DNA of 64,000 nt, taken from Bacilli bacterium. GTDB lineage: Bacteria; Bacillota_I; Bacilli_A; ML615J-28; CAG-698. Below are positions 35,305-45,028 of this stretch, piece after piece. Under the pieces are notes generated by a model, which was not told where the DNA came from, did not search any database, and saw only the letters and a list, made by a program, of their open reading frames with translations. The stretch lies in contig JAFZWP010000013.1 of assembly GCA_017617065.1 (NCBI GenBank), positions 186,001-250,000 on the forward strand, in the 5' to 3' direction. Position 1 is the stretch's first letter. The number at the start of each line of letters is the position of its first letter. The translations under genes were made by a program, and so were the position numbers.

Positions 35305-36609
35305 ATGATGTTTAAGTTTTTTCCAAAAATATTACCTGAACTAAACTTTGGGGAAATACTAAGTTTAATCAACTATATCGTATTTGCTATTCTATTTATC
35401 ATCTATTTTCACCATAATCTTTTTTTAATATTATCGATATTCTTTAAAAAGAAAAAATACCCGCCAGCGTCTAAAAACCACTTCTTTGCTTTTATTATAT
35501 CTGCTCGTAATGAAGATAAAGTCATTGCTAACTTAATAGATAGTATTAAAGGACAAGATTATCCAAAAGATAAATATAGTATTTATGTAATAGCTGATAA
35601 CTGTACTGATAATACTGCTAAAGTAGCAAGAGATAATGGAGCAATCGTAATAGAAAGAAATGATAAAACTTTAATTGGTAAAAGTTATGCTTTAGATAAA
35701 GTATTAAATTATGCAATTAAAGATGATGATCGAATTGAAGCATTCATTGTATTTGATGCGGATAATGTAGTTGATCCTGAATTTACAAAAGAAATGAATA
35801 AAGCATTTGATGCCGGATACAAAATTGCTACTTCTTTTAGAAATTCTAAGAATTATGGATCTAGTTGGGTTGCTAGTGGGGCTGGTATGACATTCTTTAG
35901 AGAATGTAGAGTAATGCACCGTATGCGTAGTAGGTTTAATATGACTACTTATGTATCTGGTACTGGCTTTATGGTTGATAAAAACATCATCAAAGAAAAT
36001 GGTGGTTGGGTTAACCACTTATTAATTGAGGATGTGGAATTCTCAATTGATGAATACTTAAAAGGAGAAAAAATAGCTTATGTAGCTGATGCTATAATGT
36101 ATGATGAACATCCAAAATCCTTTAAAGATTCATGTAGGCAACGTCTTCGTTGGTGTAAAGGTAATCATCAATGTTTCAAAAAATTCCATTTTAAATTATT
36201 TAAAAATGGAATTAAACATCCAAGTTATTCAAACATTGACTTATACGCCCATACATTTCCAGCTTCGGTTTTAAGTGTTGGCTGGTTAGGATTTTTATTA
36301 CCTTTAGCATATGGAATATATGCAATAGTTGAACATGTTGATTTTGCTATTTATTTTGAAGCAGCTGTTAGACCTTTAATTGATAGTTTAATATTTAGTA
36401 TTGCTTATACTATCTTAGTAGCTTTAATCATAACCATACTTTGTTGGAAAGATATTAAAGCAAAACCAATTAAAAAGATATTACATATCTTTACATTTCC
36501 ACTATATGCATTAAGTTATTTGTTTATTTCATTTATTTCAATATTTGTAAAAGTACAGTGGACACCAATTAAACATACTGATGATATTAAAATTGAAGAC
36601 ATAGAATAA
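35305..36609 (+). CDS. Processive family 2 glycosyltransferase (membrane)
   Basis: 434 residues. ATG at 35305 lies five bases after AGGAGG; a second ATG follows directly. One N-terminal helix (about 20-45), a GT-A catalytic domain with SARNEDKVIANLIDSI, DNCTDNT, FDADN (DXD-type metal site) and the processive QRLRWCKGN (QXXRW), then three C-terminal helices. The set resembles cellulose/hyaluronan synthase-like enzymes that extrude a polysaccharide, or glycolipid transferases. Monocistronic with its own promoter and terminator. The product is unknown. Confidence 0.9.
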   Translation: MMFKFFPKILPELNFGEILSLINYIVFAILFIIYFHHNLFLILSIFFKKKKYPPASKNHFFAFIISARNEDKVIANLIDSIKGQDYPKDKYSIYVIADNCTDNTAKVARDNGAIVIERNDKTLIGKSYALDKVLNYAIKDDDRIEAFIVFDADNVVDPEFTKEMNKAFDAGYKIATSFRNSKNYGSSWVASGAGMTFFRECRVMHRMRSRFNMTTYVSGTGFMVDKNIIKENGGWVNHLLIEDVEFSIDEYLKGEKIAYVADAIMYDEHPKSFKDSCRQRLRWCKGNHQCFKKFHFKLFKNGIKHPSYSNIDLYAHTFPASVLSVGWLGFLLPLAYGIYAIVEHVDFAIYFEAAVRPLIDSLIFSIAYTILVALIITILCWKDIKAKPIKKILHIFTFPLYALSYLFISFISIFVKVQWTPIKHTDDIKIEDIE

Positions 36610-36640
36610 AACCTCAACAATTACTGTTGAGGTTTTTGTA
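36610..36640 (+). terminator. Terminator of the glycosyltransferase gene
   Basis: Stem AACCTCAACA/TGTTGAGGTT (36610-36619 with 36625-36634), five-base loop, U-run. Confidence 0.9.
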
Positions 36641-36642
36641 TT

Positions 36643-36671
36643 AAAAAAAGGCTAGTAATAATACTAGCCTT
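36643..36671 (-). terminator. Terminator of the Big2 lipoprotein gene
   Basis: Stem AAGGCTAGTA/TACTAGCCTT (36648-36657 with 36662-36671), four-base loop, seven U residues on the minus transcript. The same stem sequence recurs in the terminator at 55361-55387. Confidence 0.9.
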
Positions 36672-36680
36672 TAGTGTTTT

Positions 36681-39494
36681 TTATTGAGCTTCTTCAGCTT
36701 GTGCAGCAGCAATCCATGCAGCATTAACATTGTACTTAGTAGCATCTAATGTTCTTGCCCAGAAGTATACGTTAGTTAATGTAGAAGTACGTCTTCTAAC
36801 ACCACCAAGTTGTGCAGTATATCCTTCAGGAAGTTGCCATTCATCATTTGTAGTGAATGTGTTACATGGATGAATGTTCCAGAATTCAATAGTTACTTCA
36901 TTACCAGCTGTAGAGAACATAGTTCCTACATATTCTTTAGTAGTATGATGAACCGAAACACCTTTAGAATCAGTATAGCCATCATCTTGAGCTTCACCAG
37001 CAGTCCAAGCAACACCACCATTTTGAAGTGTTAAGTATTGACAATATTCAACAGTTCCATCTTCTTTAGCAAGACCGCTTGATAAATCAGCAAGTGAATC
37101 TTCCCACTTAGCTTCTGCTTCTACGCATCCAACTTTGCCGTTAGGTTGAACTAAACCAGCATAATCGCCAGAATATAATGATAATGAAATAGCACCTAAA
37201 CCTTCAGTACCGAATTTAGATCTTTCACCAAACATCTTTTGGTCGTATGGTACATAAGTTACTTGACGAGTTTGACTAGTTAAAGTATCGTAATCTTTAG
37301 AATAAGAAATAGGAATTCTAATATCTTTTCCAGACATATTAACGAATACTAGATGATCCCAGTTTTGTTGATATCTGTCTAACATACTTAAAATCATTCC
37401 ATCGCCATCTTTATCAATTAAATCACCGTTTTCATCTACATCATCAGGTCCAATAACCCATGTCATAGCTTCTACAGTATAGAATTGGAATCTAATTCCA
37501 GAATCTGGATCATCCCAATATAATGTTACACCACCAAATCCACAGTTAACGCCAATACCGAATTGCATTGATGCTGTAACTGGTTTAGTAGCATAAACTT
37601 CAGCTTCTGTTGCATCAGGTTGAACGATAATGTTCTTAGTTAAATCTTCACTAGCGCCCATTCTGATTTCATAGTATTGACCTTTTTGGTCGCCTTTATA
37701 CCATGTTTGTTGTGCACCGATTCTTCCATCGAATGCAGAAATAGTTTGTAATGAGTCCATTGCTAAAGTGATTGAATCACCCTTTTGAACTGCTAATCTA
37801 GAGAATGAACCACCAATATGAGAAGTCATTTCTTTTTGTGCAATACCAACGTTTAGAGGAACTTCGATAACTTCTGTATTTTCACCTAAAACTACAGTAG
37901 CAGAAAGAATAACTCTATGATAACGTAAATATTGTTTTAATAAATTCATTTCAGAATCGAATAGACCTTCTTCTGAGCAAGTCCAGTTAAGTGCTACATT
38001 TGCATAATCGCCAGTAACGCCAGCTTCACCCATTGTTGCAGGAAGACCTGTTAATTGGTTAGATGCACGATCAATCTTACCCCAAGGGAACCAACCAGTT
38101 CCACCAGCAATGTTAGCTTTTGCATAAGCAGCTACTTTGTTAGCAGCTCTTGCAGAATCTGTGCAAGGGTAAACCATGAATTCGAACTTAACTTCTTCTC
38201 TAAATGAGTTCTTATTAGTAAATTCAGTAACTTCAACGCCATCATATAAATCGTCAGCAGTTACATATACTAATGTAGCAGTTAAAGTAACTTTTTCACC
38301 TTGATTTGAAGGTTTAGTTTCATCATCTGTGTAAACACCTTCAGCACTTAATAATTGAGGTTTATCTGAAGCCCAAGAAATTCTCATACCGAATTCTGAG
38401 TCATATCCAGGTAAAACGATGTCTTTTCTGATTTGTGCATCTGCAGCAGGAAGACCTGCACAGATTGTATCTTTGAAGTAAGCAACTTTTTCAGCTTTAG
38501 TAAATCCTCTAGCAGTAATATCGAACTTAACAGTTTCACCTTGAGCTCCTGCCATAATTGTAGCAACTAAGGCAACTTCTGTATTATCGATAGGTCTAGT
38601 ATATTCAACTTTGAAGTAGTCATCAGTCTTATCTAATTCTGTGTCTACACCAGCAGTTTGAGTAACTTTTAAGACTTTATCATTATCTGTACTCCAGATA
38701 ATAGCAACTCTAGGGTCTTTATCAACTTGTAAGTTCTTTTCAGCAACTTGATATTCAAGAATATTTTCATTAGCAAATAATGCTTCAACTTTTGCTTTTG
38801 CAGCAGCAATAGTTGTGAAGTCATTTACTTCTACATCACTAACAATATAAACTTCAATGATAATATCAGTTGTAGCACCAGTAGGTACATAAGTTACAGT
38901 ACAAGTTAATTTTTCAACAGAATCAACTTGTCCGCCTTCATACCATGCAGTGTTTCTATAGTTGTTCTTTTCATCAACTTCACCAGTTGTCATACTTCTA
39001 TATTTATAACTGATAACATCTGATCTGAATGCACAAGGAAGAGCAGTCTTTCTAGCAGTACCATCAATGAACTTTAAGTTTGCTTTTACATATTCACATG
39101 CTTCAGCAATTAAAGCACCGATATCTGCCGGATGAACACGTAGTTTAATTTCAGCAGTAACATCAGGATTTTTAACAGATGTAGCGATGATTTTAACTTC
39201 ACCAATCTCTACAGGTGTTACGAAACCGTTTTCATCAACTGTTGCAACTTTAGTGTTCTTTGATTCCCATGTAACAGATGTGTCAACGCCATCTTGTTCT
39301 TCAATAGCAAGAACGATGTCATCACCACCAACGCTTGTAGCTTTTTCAAGTGGTGCATAATCAACTAAAATATTAATTTCAGTTGGAGCTTTTAAAGCAG
39401 GTGTTGTAGGCTTATCTTCACCGCATGCTACAAGTAACAAAGCAGCAAATGCAAGAACTACAAAAACCATAATTCTCTTAAAATTTGTAAACAT
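36681..39494 (-). CDS. Large surface lipoprotein with Big2 and atypical Ig-like domains
   Basis: 937 residues; not recognised as a whole. Signal peptide with lipobox LVAC (lipid Cys24), a Big2 domain (about 38-122; VTWESKNTKVATVDENGFV), then several Ig-like repeats of an atypical type (WSTDNDKVLKV, ISWASDKPQLLSAEGVYTDDE, LNWTCSEEGLFDSEMN), and a C-terminal region rich in Trp, Tyr and Gly (about 590-937) that may bind a ligand or polysaccharide. GGAGGT precedes the ATG. It has its own promoter and terminator next to tuf. A surface adhesin or binding role is inference. Confidence 0.85.
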   Translation of the reverse strand: MFTNFKRIMVFVVLAFAALLLVACGEDKPTTPALKAPTEINILVDYAPLEKATSVGGDDIVLAIEEQDGVDTSVTWESKNTKVATVDENGFVTPVEIGEVKIIATSVKNPDVTAEIKLRVHPADIGALIAEACEYVKANLKFIDGTARKTALPCAFRSDVISYKYRSMTTGEVDEKNNYRNTAWYEGGQVDSVEKLTCTVTYVPTGATTDIIIEVYIVSDVEVNDFTTIAAAKAKVEALFANENILEYQVAEKNLQVDKDPRVAIIWSTDNDKVLKVTQTAGVDTELDKTDDYFKVEYTRPIDNTEVALVATIMAGAQGETVKFDITARGFTKAEKVAYFKDTICAGLPAADAQIRKDIVLPGYDSEFGMRISWASDKPQLLSAEGVYTDDETKPSNQGEKVTLTATLVYVTADDLYDGVEVTEFTNKNSFREEVKFEFMVYPCTDSARAANKVAAYAKANIAGGTGWFPWGKIDRASNQLTGLPATMGEAGVTGDYANVALNWTCSEEGLFDSEMNLLKQYLRYHRVILSATVVLGENTEVIEVPLNVGIAQKEMTSHIGGSFSRLAVQKGDSITLAMDSLQTISAFDGRIGAQQTWYKGDQKGQYYEIRMGASEDLTKNIIVQPDATEAEVYATKPVTASMQFGIGVNCGFGGVTLYWDDPDSGIRFQFYTVEAMTWVIGPDDVDENGDLIDKDGDGMILSMLDRYQQNWDHLVFVNMSGKDIRIPISYSKDYDTLTSQTRQVTYVPYDQKMFGERSKFGTEGLGAISLSLYSGDYAGLVQPNGKVGCVEAEAKWEDSLADLSSGLAKEDGTVEYCQYLTLQNGGVAWTAGEAQDDGYTDSKGVSVHHTTKEYVGTMFSTAGNEVTIEFWNIHPCNTFTTNDEWQLPEGYTAQLGGVRRRTSTLTNVYFWARTLDATKYNVNAAWIAAAQAEEAQ

Positions 39495-39532
39495 TGAAAC
39501 CTCCTATTTTTCAATAATTTATTTACATATAT

Positions 39533-39562
39533 ATTGTATCTTTTTTGCACTATTAAAGTCAA
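39533..39562 (-). promoter_or_regulatory. Promoter of the large lipoprotein gene
   Basis: TTGACT (39557-39562), 18-bp spacer, TACAAT (39533-39538) on the minus strand, about 39 bp upstream of the ATG. Confidence 0.75.
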
Positions 39563-39574
39563 CAAAAAGGGGTT

Positions 39575-39613
39575 AAAAAAAAGGTTTCAACCATAATAAA
39601 TGATTGAAACCTT
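39575..39613 (-). terminator. Terminator of tuf
   Basis: 10-bp stem AAGGTTTCAA/TTGAAACCTT (39581-39590 with 39604-39613), 13-base loop, run of U on the minus transcript (39575-39582). Confidence 0.88.
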
Positions 39614-39635
39614 ATAAATTTTACTTATAATTCAA

Positions 39636-40817
39636 TTATTTAATGATAGTAACTACGTTACCAGCACCTACTGTACGTCCACCTTCACGAATAGAGAACT
39701 TAGTTCCTTGTTCGATTGCGATAGGGTGAATTAACTTAACGTTTAATAATGCGTTATCACCAGGCATAACCATTTCTACGCCGTCTTTTAATTCGATAAC
39801 ACCTGTAACGTCAGTTGTACGGAAGTAGAATTGAGGACGATAGTTAGTGAAGAATGGAGTATGACGTCCACCTTCTTCTTTGCTTAATACGTAAACTTGT
39901 GCATCAAATTCAGAATGAGGGTTAACGCTCTTTGGTTTACATAATACTTGTCCACGTTCTACATCTGTTCTTGCGATACCACGAAGTAATGTACCAATGT
40001 TATCACCAGCTTCAGCTTGGTCTAATAATTTACGGAACATTTCAACGCCTGTAACAACAGTAGTTTGAGTAGGTTTAATACCAACGATTTCAACTTGATC
40101 ACCAACTTTAACAGTACCACGTTCAACACGTCCTGTAGCAACTGTTCCACGTCCTGAAATAGAGAATACGTCTTCAACAGGCATTAAGAATGGTTTATCA
40201 GTGTCACGTACTGGAGTAGGGATATATTCATCAACAACCTTCATTAAATCTAAGATATGTTGTTCTTCAACTGGATCACCTTCACCAGCTTTTAATGCAG
40301 AACCACGGATGATTGGAGTATCAGCAGGGAATCCATATTCTTCTAATAATTCGATAACTTCCATTTCAACTAATTCTAATAATTCTTCATCATCAACTAG
40401 ATCGCATTTGTTTAAGAATACGATTAAACGAGGAACACCAACTTGACGAGCAAGTAAGATGTGTTCACGAGTTTGAGCCATAGGGCCATCAGTTGCAGCG
40501 ATAACTAGAATTGCACCATCCATTTGTGCAGCACCAGTGATCATGTTCTTAACATAGTCAGCATGACCTGGGCAGTCTACGTGTGCATAGTGACGAGTTG
40601 CAGTTTCATATTCTACGTGTGCAGTATTGATAGTTATACCACGAGCTTTTTCTTCTGGAGCACCATCGATTTGGTCATATCTCATTTCTTTTGCATAACC
40701 TTGCTTTGCTAAAACTTTAGTAATAGCTGCAGTTAAAGTAGTTTTTCCATGGTCAACATGGCCAATAGTACCAATGTTTACATGGGGTTTAGTACGTTCA
40801 TATTTAGCTTTTGCCAT
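39636..40817 (-). CDS. tuf: Elongation factor Tu
   Basis: Delivers aminoacyl-tRNA to the ribosome. 393 residues with G1 [11 protein letters not shown]3 [12 protein letters not shown]4 [10 protein letters not shown], the switch [15 protein letters not shown] and domains 2 and 3 intact ([11 protein letters not shown] end). GGGAGG ribosome site. Last gene of the str cluster; it also has a private promoter in the 101-base gap after fusA and a terminator, so it can be expressed independently. Confidence 0.99.
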   Translation of the reverse strand: MAKAKYERTKPHVNIGTIGHVDHGKTTLTAAITKVLAKQGYAKEMRYDQIDGAPEEKARGITINTAHVEYETATRHYAHVDCPGHADYVKNMITGAAQMDGAILVIAATDGPMAQTREHILLARQVGVPRLIVFLNKCDLVDDEELLELVEMEVIELLEEYGFPADTPIIRGSALKAGEGDPVEEQHILDLMKVVDEYIPTPVRDTDKPFLMPVEDVFSISGRGTVATGRVERGTVKVGDQVEIVGIKPTQTTVVTGVEMFRKLLDQAEAGDNIGTLLRGIARTDVERGQVLCKPKSVNPHSEFDAQVYVLSKEEGGRHTPFFTNYRPQFYFRTTDVTGVIELKDGVEMVMPGDNALLNVKLIHPIAIEQGTKFSIREGGRTVGAGNVVTIIK

Positions 40818-40851
40818 TTAATTTTCCTCCCTTAAATATCATACATACTAT

Positions 40852-40880
40852 ATTATATTTTATCTTATTTAAAATTGCAA
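40852..40880 (-). promoter_or_regulatory. Private promoter of tuf
   Basis: TTGCAA (40875-40880), 17-bp spacer, TATAAT (40852-40857) on the minus strand, inside the fusA-tuf gap. Confidence 0.85.
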
Positions 40881-40918
40881 GAGTTTAAAAGTAAACAATT
40901 GCGAATTGCAGTCAATTA

Positions 40919-42985
40919 TCAAGAACGAGCCTTAATAACTTCCTCTGCAATACTCTTAGGACACTCTTTATACTTATTGAATTGCATAGTATAGTTTCCT
41001 CTTCCTTGAGTATTGCTTCTTAGAGCTGTTGCGTAACCAAACATATTAGATAGTGGTACTAAAGCTTTAACGCTTTGAACGTGTCCATGACTATCTTGCC
41101 CTTCAATTGTTCCTCTTCTACTAGTTAAATCGCCAATTACACTTCCTAAGTATTCGTCTGGTACTAATACTTCTACGCTCATAATTGGTTCTAATAGAAT
41201 TGGTTGACACTTTTGAGCAGAGGCTTTAAATGCCATTGAAGCAGCGACTTCAAACGCAACAGAGCTTGAATCCACTTCATGATAACTACCATCAAATAGT
41301 GTAGCTTTGATATCAATTGTTGGATATCCAGCTAAGTTACCATTACTAATTGCGGCCTCTAATCCTTTTTGTACAGCTGGGATGTATTCTTTTGGAACTA
41401 CACCACCAACTATAGCATCAACAAACTCAAACCCTTTACCAGGATTTGGTTCGAATCTGATCCATACATCGCCATATTGGCCATGACCACCAGATTGACG
41501 TACAAACTTACCTTGTACTTCACCCATCTGTTTAATTGTCTCACGATACGATACTTGTGGTTTACCAACATTAGCTTCAACTCTAAACTCACGTTTCATT
41601 CTGTCAACGATTATATCAAGGTGTAATTCACCCATTCCTGAAATAATTGTTTGACCAGTTTCCATATCAGTATGAGTTCTGAATGTTGGATCTTCTTCGG
41701 CTAGTTTTGCAAGTGCAACGCCCATCTTGTCTTGGTCACCTTTTGTTTTTGGCTCGATGGCAACCGAAATAACAGGTTCTGGGAACACAATCTTTTCTAA
41801 GATTACTTTATGATTTTCACTACATAATGTATCACCTGTAGTTGTATCTTTTAGACCAACTGCGGCAGCGATATCACCAGCATGAACTTCTTTAATCTCA
41901 GTACGATTGTTCGCATGCATTTGAAGAATACGGCCGATTCGCTCTTTTTTATCTTTTGTGGAATTATATACATAACTTCCACTCTCTAATGTGCCTGAAT
42001 AAACTCTAAAGAATGTAAGTTTACCAACAAATGGATCTGTCATTACTTTAAATGCTAATGCCGCAAATCCTTTGTTATCATCAGCAATGATTTCAACTTC
42101 TTCACCACGCATATTAGTTCCCATCATACTAGCAACATCTAGTGGAGATGGTAAATAATCTACAACAGCATCTAAGACTAACTTTAAGCCTTTGTTTTTA
42201 AATGCACTTCCGCATAATACTGGGAAGAATTCAACGCTTAGAGTAGCTTTTCTTATTGCATTCTTTAATGCAGCTATATCAATTTCCATACCGTCTAAGT
42301 ATTGCATTAAAACATCATCATCATAATCAGCAACCGCTGATATTAATTCATCCCTTTTAGCTAATGCTTCATCCATTAGATATTCTGGGATTGCGATTTC
42401 TGAAAAGTTCTCATCAGGATCGCCATTAAAATGATAAGCTTTCATGCTAACTAGATCGATAATTCCAGTAAAATTAGCTTCTGAGCCTATTGGCATTTGA
42501 ATTGGAAATGCTTTGGCACCTAATCTTTTACCAAGACTTGCTACTGAATAATTAAAATCAGCGCCTGTCTTATCCATTTTATTTACTAAAACAATTCTTG
42601 GAACTTTATATTCGGTAGCTTGATGCCAAACCGTTTCGGTTTGAGGTTCAACCCCTGCTTGAGCGTCAAGTACTGTTACGGCACCATCTAGAACTCTTAA
42701 AGATCTAGATACTTCTACTGTAAAATCTACATGGCCGGGAGTATCGATGATATTAATACGATTACCTTTCCAATAAGCAGTTGTGGCAGCGGAAGTAATT
42801 GTAATTCCTCTTTCCTTTTCCTGCTCCATCCAGTCCATTTGACTTGCTCCATCATGGGTTTCACCCATTTTATGAATTTTGCCTGCATGGAATAGAATTC
42901 TTTCAGTAACTGTAGTCTTTCCAGCATCGATATGAGCCATAATACCTATGTTTCGTACATTTGCTAATGCTATTTCACGAGGCAT
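40919..42985 (-). CDS. fusA: Elongation factor G
   Basis: Translocation GTPase. 688 residues, with [45 protein letters not shown], and the domain IV tip ([17 protein letters not shown]) and domain V. AGGAGA ribosome site. Standard position between rpsG (39-base gap) and tuf. Full family length; no sign of a second, specialised copy here. Confidence 0.99.
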   Translation of the reverse strand: MPREIALANVRNIGIMAHIDAGKTTVTERILFHAGKIHKMGETHDGASQMDWMEQEKERGITITSAATTAYWKGNRINIIDTPGHVDFTVEVSRSLRVLDGAVTVLDAQAGVEPQTETVWHQATEYKVPRIVLVNKMDKTGADFNYSVASLGKRLGAKAFPIQMPIGSEANFTGIIDLVSMKAYHFNGDPDENFSEIAIPEYLMDEALAKRDELISAVADYDDDVLMQYLDGMEIDIAALKNAIRKATLSVEFFPVLCGSAFKNKGLKLVLDAVVDYLPSPLDVASMMGTNMRGEEVEIIADDNKGFAALAFKVMTDPFVGKLTFFRVYSGTLESGSYVYNSTKDKKERIGRILQMHANNRTEIKEVHAGDIAAAVGLKDTTTGDTLCSENHKVILEKIVFPEPVISVAIEPKTKGDQDKMGVALAKLAEEDPTFRTHTDMETGQTIISGMGELHLDIIVDRMKREFRVEANVGKPQVSYRETIKQMGEVQGKFVRQSGGHGQYGDVWIRFEPNPGKGFEFVDAIVGGVVPKEYIPAVQKGLEAAISNGNLAGYPTIDIKATLFDGSYHEVDSSSVAFEVAASMAFKASAQKCQPILLEPIMSVEVLVPDEYLGSVIGDLTSRRGTIEGQDSHGHVQSVKALVPLSNMFGYATALRSNTQGRGNYTMQFNKYKECPKSIAEEVIKARS

Positions 42986-43024
42986 AAATCATATCTCCTT
43001 TTCTTAAATATTTTTAATAGATGA

Positions 43025-43495
43025 TTACCATTGATAATGTGCGAATGCTTTATTAGATTCAGCCATTCTATGAGTATCATCACGTTTCTTAACAGATGCG
43101 CCTAAACCTTGAGCTGCATCTAAGATCTCATTTGCTAAACGTTCTTCCATTGTCTTTTCCTTACGAAGTCTAGAATATTGAGTTAACCATCTTAAGGCTA
43201 AAGTCATCTTTCTTTCAGGTCTAACTTCGCATGGTACTTGGTAGTTAGCACCACCAATACGACGAGCACGAACTTCTAATTGAGGTGTAATATTTGCTAG
43301 TGCTTCATTGAATACATCTAGTGCAGGGCGACCAGTTTGTTTTTCGATTCTTTCAAAAGCACCGTATAAAATTTCTTGTGCAACACCTTTTTTACCATCC
43401 AACATGATATTATTGATTAATCTAGTAACAATTGGACTATTATATATTGGATCTGGTAATACTTTTCTTTTTGGAACATGTCCTTTACGTGGCAT
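43025..43495 (-). CDS. rpsG: 30S ribosomal protein S7
   Basis: Primary 16S rRNA 3'-domain binder that nucleates assembly of the small-subunit head. 156 residues with [46 protein letters not shown] and the C-terminal [13 protein letters not shown]. In the standard rpsL-rpsG-fusA order; the 34-base gap to rpsL includes its ribosome site. Confidence 0.99.
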   Translation of the reverse strand: MPRKGHVPKRKVLPDPIYNSPIVTRLINNIMLDGKKGVAQEILYGAFERIEKQTGRPALDVFNEALANITPQLEVRARRIGGANYQVPCEVRPERKMTLALRWLTQYSRLRKEKTMEERLANEILDAAQGLGASVKKRDDTHRMAESNKAFAHYQW

Positions 43496-43529
43496 AATGT
43501 TCCCTCCTTTCGTTAAATTATTTTATTGA

Positions 43530-43940
43530 TTAATCTTCTCTCTTTGCACCGTATTTAGAACGGGCTTGTTTTCTGTTCTTAACACCAGTCGCATCTAATG
43601 TACCACGGATAACATGATAACGTACACCTGGAAGGTCTTTAACACGACCGCCACGAATTAAAACTACACTGTGTTCTTGAAGTAAATGTCCAATTCCTGG
43701 AATATAGGCAGTTACTTCAATACCATTAGATAAACGCACACGGCAATACTTACGAATAGCTGAATTAGGCTTTTTAGGAGTCATTACAGTTACACGAGTA
43801 CAAACACCACGTTTTTGAGGAGATTGAACACTAGTATACTTCTTTTGTAAAGTATTGTACCCAATTCCTAAATGAGGTGATTTAGACTTTGAAGTCTTAG
43901 ATTCACGTGAGTTTCTAACTAATTGATTAATTGTAGGCAT
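43530..43940 (-). CDS. rpsL: 30S ribosomal protein S12
   Basis: Decoding-centre protein of the small subunit. The start is the ATG at 43938-43940 ([15 protein letters not shown]) after GGAG; an upstream in-frame ATG would add 19 residues not found in S12. 136 residues, with the streptomycin-site loop [17 protein letters not shown] carrying wild-type Lys, and [18 protein letters not shown]. First gene of the str operon, with a strong promoter about 120 bp upstream and a structured leader. Confidence 0.98.
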   Translation of the reverse strand: MPTINQLVRNSRESKTSKSKSPHLGIGYNTLQKKYTSVQSPQKRGVCTRVTVMTPKKPNSAIRKYCRVRLSNGIEVTAYIPGIGHLLQEHSVVLIRGGRVKDLPGVRYHVIRGTLDATGVKNRKQARSKYGAKRED

Positions 43941-44011
43941 ATTTTCTCCTTTCATATTAATAATCTTAATTATTTGCCACATTACCTGGCGTATCAATAT
44001 TTCATAAGATA

Positions 44012-44035
44012 ATGGCTTTGGAACCCCAAAACCAT
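44012..44035 (-). promoter_or_regulatory. Hairpin in the rpsL leader
   Basis: ATGGTTTTGG/CCAAAGCCAT (10 bp, one G-U) around GGTT, soon after the transcript start and without a U-run, so not a terminator. A candidate binding site for a ribosomal protein that feeds back on the operon; untested. Confidence 0.45.
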
Positions 44036-44056
44036 ATCTATCTAAATACCTATTGC

Positions 44057-44085
44057 ATTATACTCTTTATACTAGTTATTGTCAA
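44057..44085 (-). promoter_or_regulatory. Promoter of the str operon (rpsL-rpsG-fusA)
   Basis: TTGACA (44080-44085), 17-bp spacer, TATAAT (44057-44062) on the minus strand: perfect consensus. The -35 adjoins the stop region of the HAD gene. Confidence 0.92.
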
Positions 44086-44087
44086 TA

Positions 44088-44882
44088 TTATTTTTTTAAT
44101 AAATTAGCCACATCTTTAATTGAATTCATCACATAAGTTGGCTTATATTCCCACTTATTTAAATCGCTGGCTGTAGCTTCCCCGCTTAATACACATATTT
44201 GATCAACACCCGCATTAATTCCAACCATTATATCTGTATAAAGTCTATCACCGATTACAACTGCATCATCTTTAGAATAACCATATTTTTCTAAAATAGT
44301 GTCAATCATATAACTTCTAGGTTTTCCAATAACAAAAGGTTTTCTTCCAGTAGTTGCTTCAAACATATACATTAGTGTTCCACAATCAGGAATATATCTT
44401 CCATCTTCAATCGGGCATCTTAAATCCGGATTAGCAGCTACATAATCTACACCATTTTCTAAATGCCAAGTGGCGCATCTTAACTTTTCATAAGTAAGTT
44501 CTGTATCAAAACCAATTACCACTACATCCACATGATCATAATATGCTCCAGTTTTAACAACAAAATGACTAGATAGTGCTTTATAAAAATCATTTGTGCC
44601 AACTAAATATACAACTGGATTATTATATTTCTTTAAATAATCGATTGTAGCATCAACTGATGTATAAATATTATCCATACTACAAGGGATATTAAAACCT
44701 TTTAGTTTAGCTAAATATGTATCATTATTCTTAGATGAATTGTTAGTTAAGAAAATATAATCTAATTTTCTTTCAACTAGGATATCAAAAAACTCTTTTG
44801 CGCCATCGATAAGTTTAGTTTCATGATATATCGTTCCATCCATATCTAAGAAAAATATCTTTTTTTCGTTGATTTTTGTCAT
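44088..44882 (-). CDS. HAD-family phosphatase (NagD/phosphoglycolate phosphatase-like)
   Basis: 264-residue haloacid dehalogenase-fold hydrolase, class IIA: motif I FFLDMDGTIYHE (nucleophile Asp in DMDG), motif II FLTNNSSK, a large cap domain (about 75-195), and motif III/IV GKP and VIGDRLYTDIMVG. Known relatives dephosphorylate nucleotides, phosphoglycolate or sugar phosphates; the substrate is open. It is inserted between rpoC and rpsL and has its own promoter with a TGCC-N5-GGCA palindrome. Confidence 0.92.
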   Translation of the reverse strand: MTKINEKKIFFLDMDGTIYHETKLIDGAKEFFDILVERKLDYIFLTNNSSKNNDTYLAKLKGFNIPCSMDNIYTSVDATIDYLKKYNNPVVYLVGTNDFYKALSSHFVVKTGAYYDHVDVVVIGFDTELTYEKLRCATWHLENGVDYVAANPDLRCPIEDGRYIPDCGTLMYMFEATTGRKPFVIGKPRSYMIDTILEKYGYSKDDAVVIGDRLYTDIMVGINAGVDQICVLSGEATASDLNKWEYKPTYVMNSIKDVANLLKK

Positions 44883-44898
44883 ATTTACCTCGTTTTAT

Positions 44899-44937
44899 TA
44901 AGCAATTATTTCCTATATTGAAGATAACAATTGCTTA
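44899..44937. repeat. Inverted repeat in the HAD gene 5' UTR
   Basis: TAAGCAATT (44899-44907) and AATTGCTTA (44929-44937), 21 bases apart. On the plus strand it is followed by a T-run, so it would terminate antisense transcription; on the minus strand it forms a loop just upstream of the ribosome site. Role unclear. Confidence 0.5.
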
Positions 44938-44960
44938 TTTTTTTATCTTCTTTCTATAAT

Positions 44961-44989
44961 AGTATAATGCCTAAATGGCAAAATTGCAA
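44961..44989 (-). promoter_or_regulatory. Promoter of the HAD phosphatase gene
   Basis: TTGCAA (44984-44989), 17-bp spacer, TATACT (44961-44966) on the minus strand. Confidence 0.8.
44968..44980. promoter_or_regulatory. TGCC-N5-GGCA palindrome in the HAD promoter spacer
   Basis: TGCCTAAATGGCA between -35 and -10. The operator in front of the XRE-chorismate mutase gene has the same core, TGCCTATAAGGCA, at the same place within its promoter. This suggests a shared repressor but could be coincidence. Confidence 0.45.
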
Positions 44990-44991
44990 AA

Positions 44992-45021
44992 GAAAAGGTA
45001 ATTACACGTATGTAATTACCT
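44992..45021 (-). terminator. Terminator of rpoBC
   Basis: Perfect 10-bp stem AGGTAATTAC/GTAATTACCT (44996-45005 with 45012-45021), six-base loop, U-rich tail on the minus transcript. It lies right after the rpoC stop. Confidence 0.9.
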
Positions 45022-45028
45022 TATTCGT

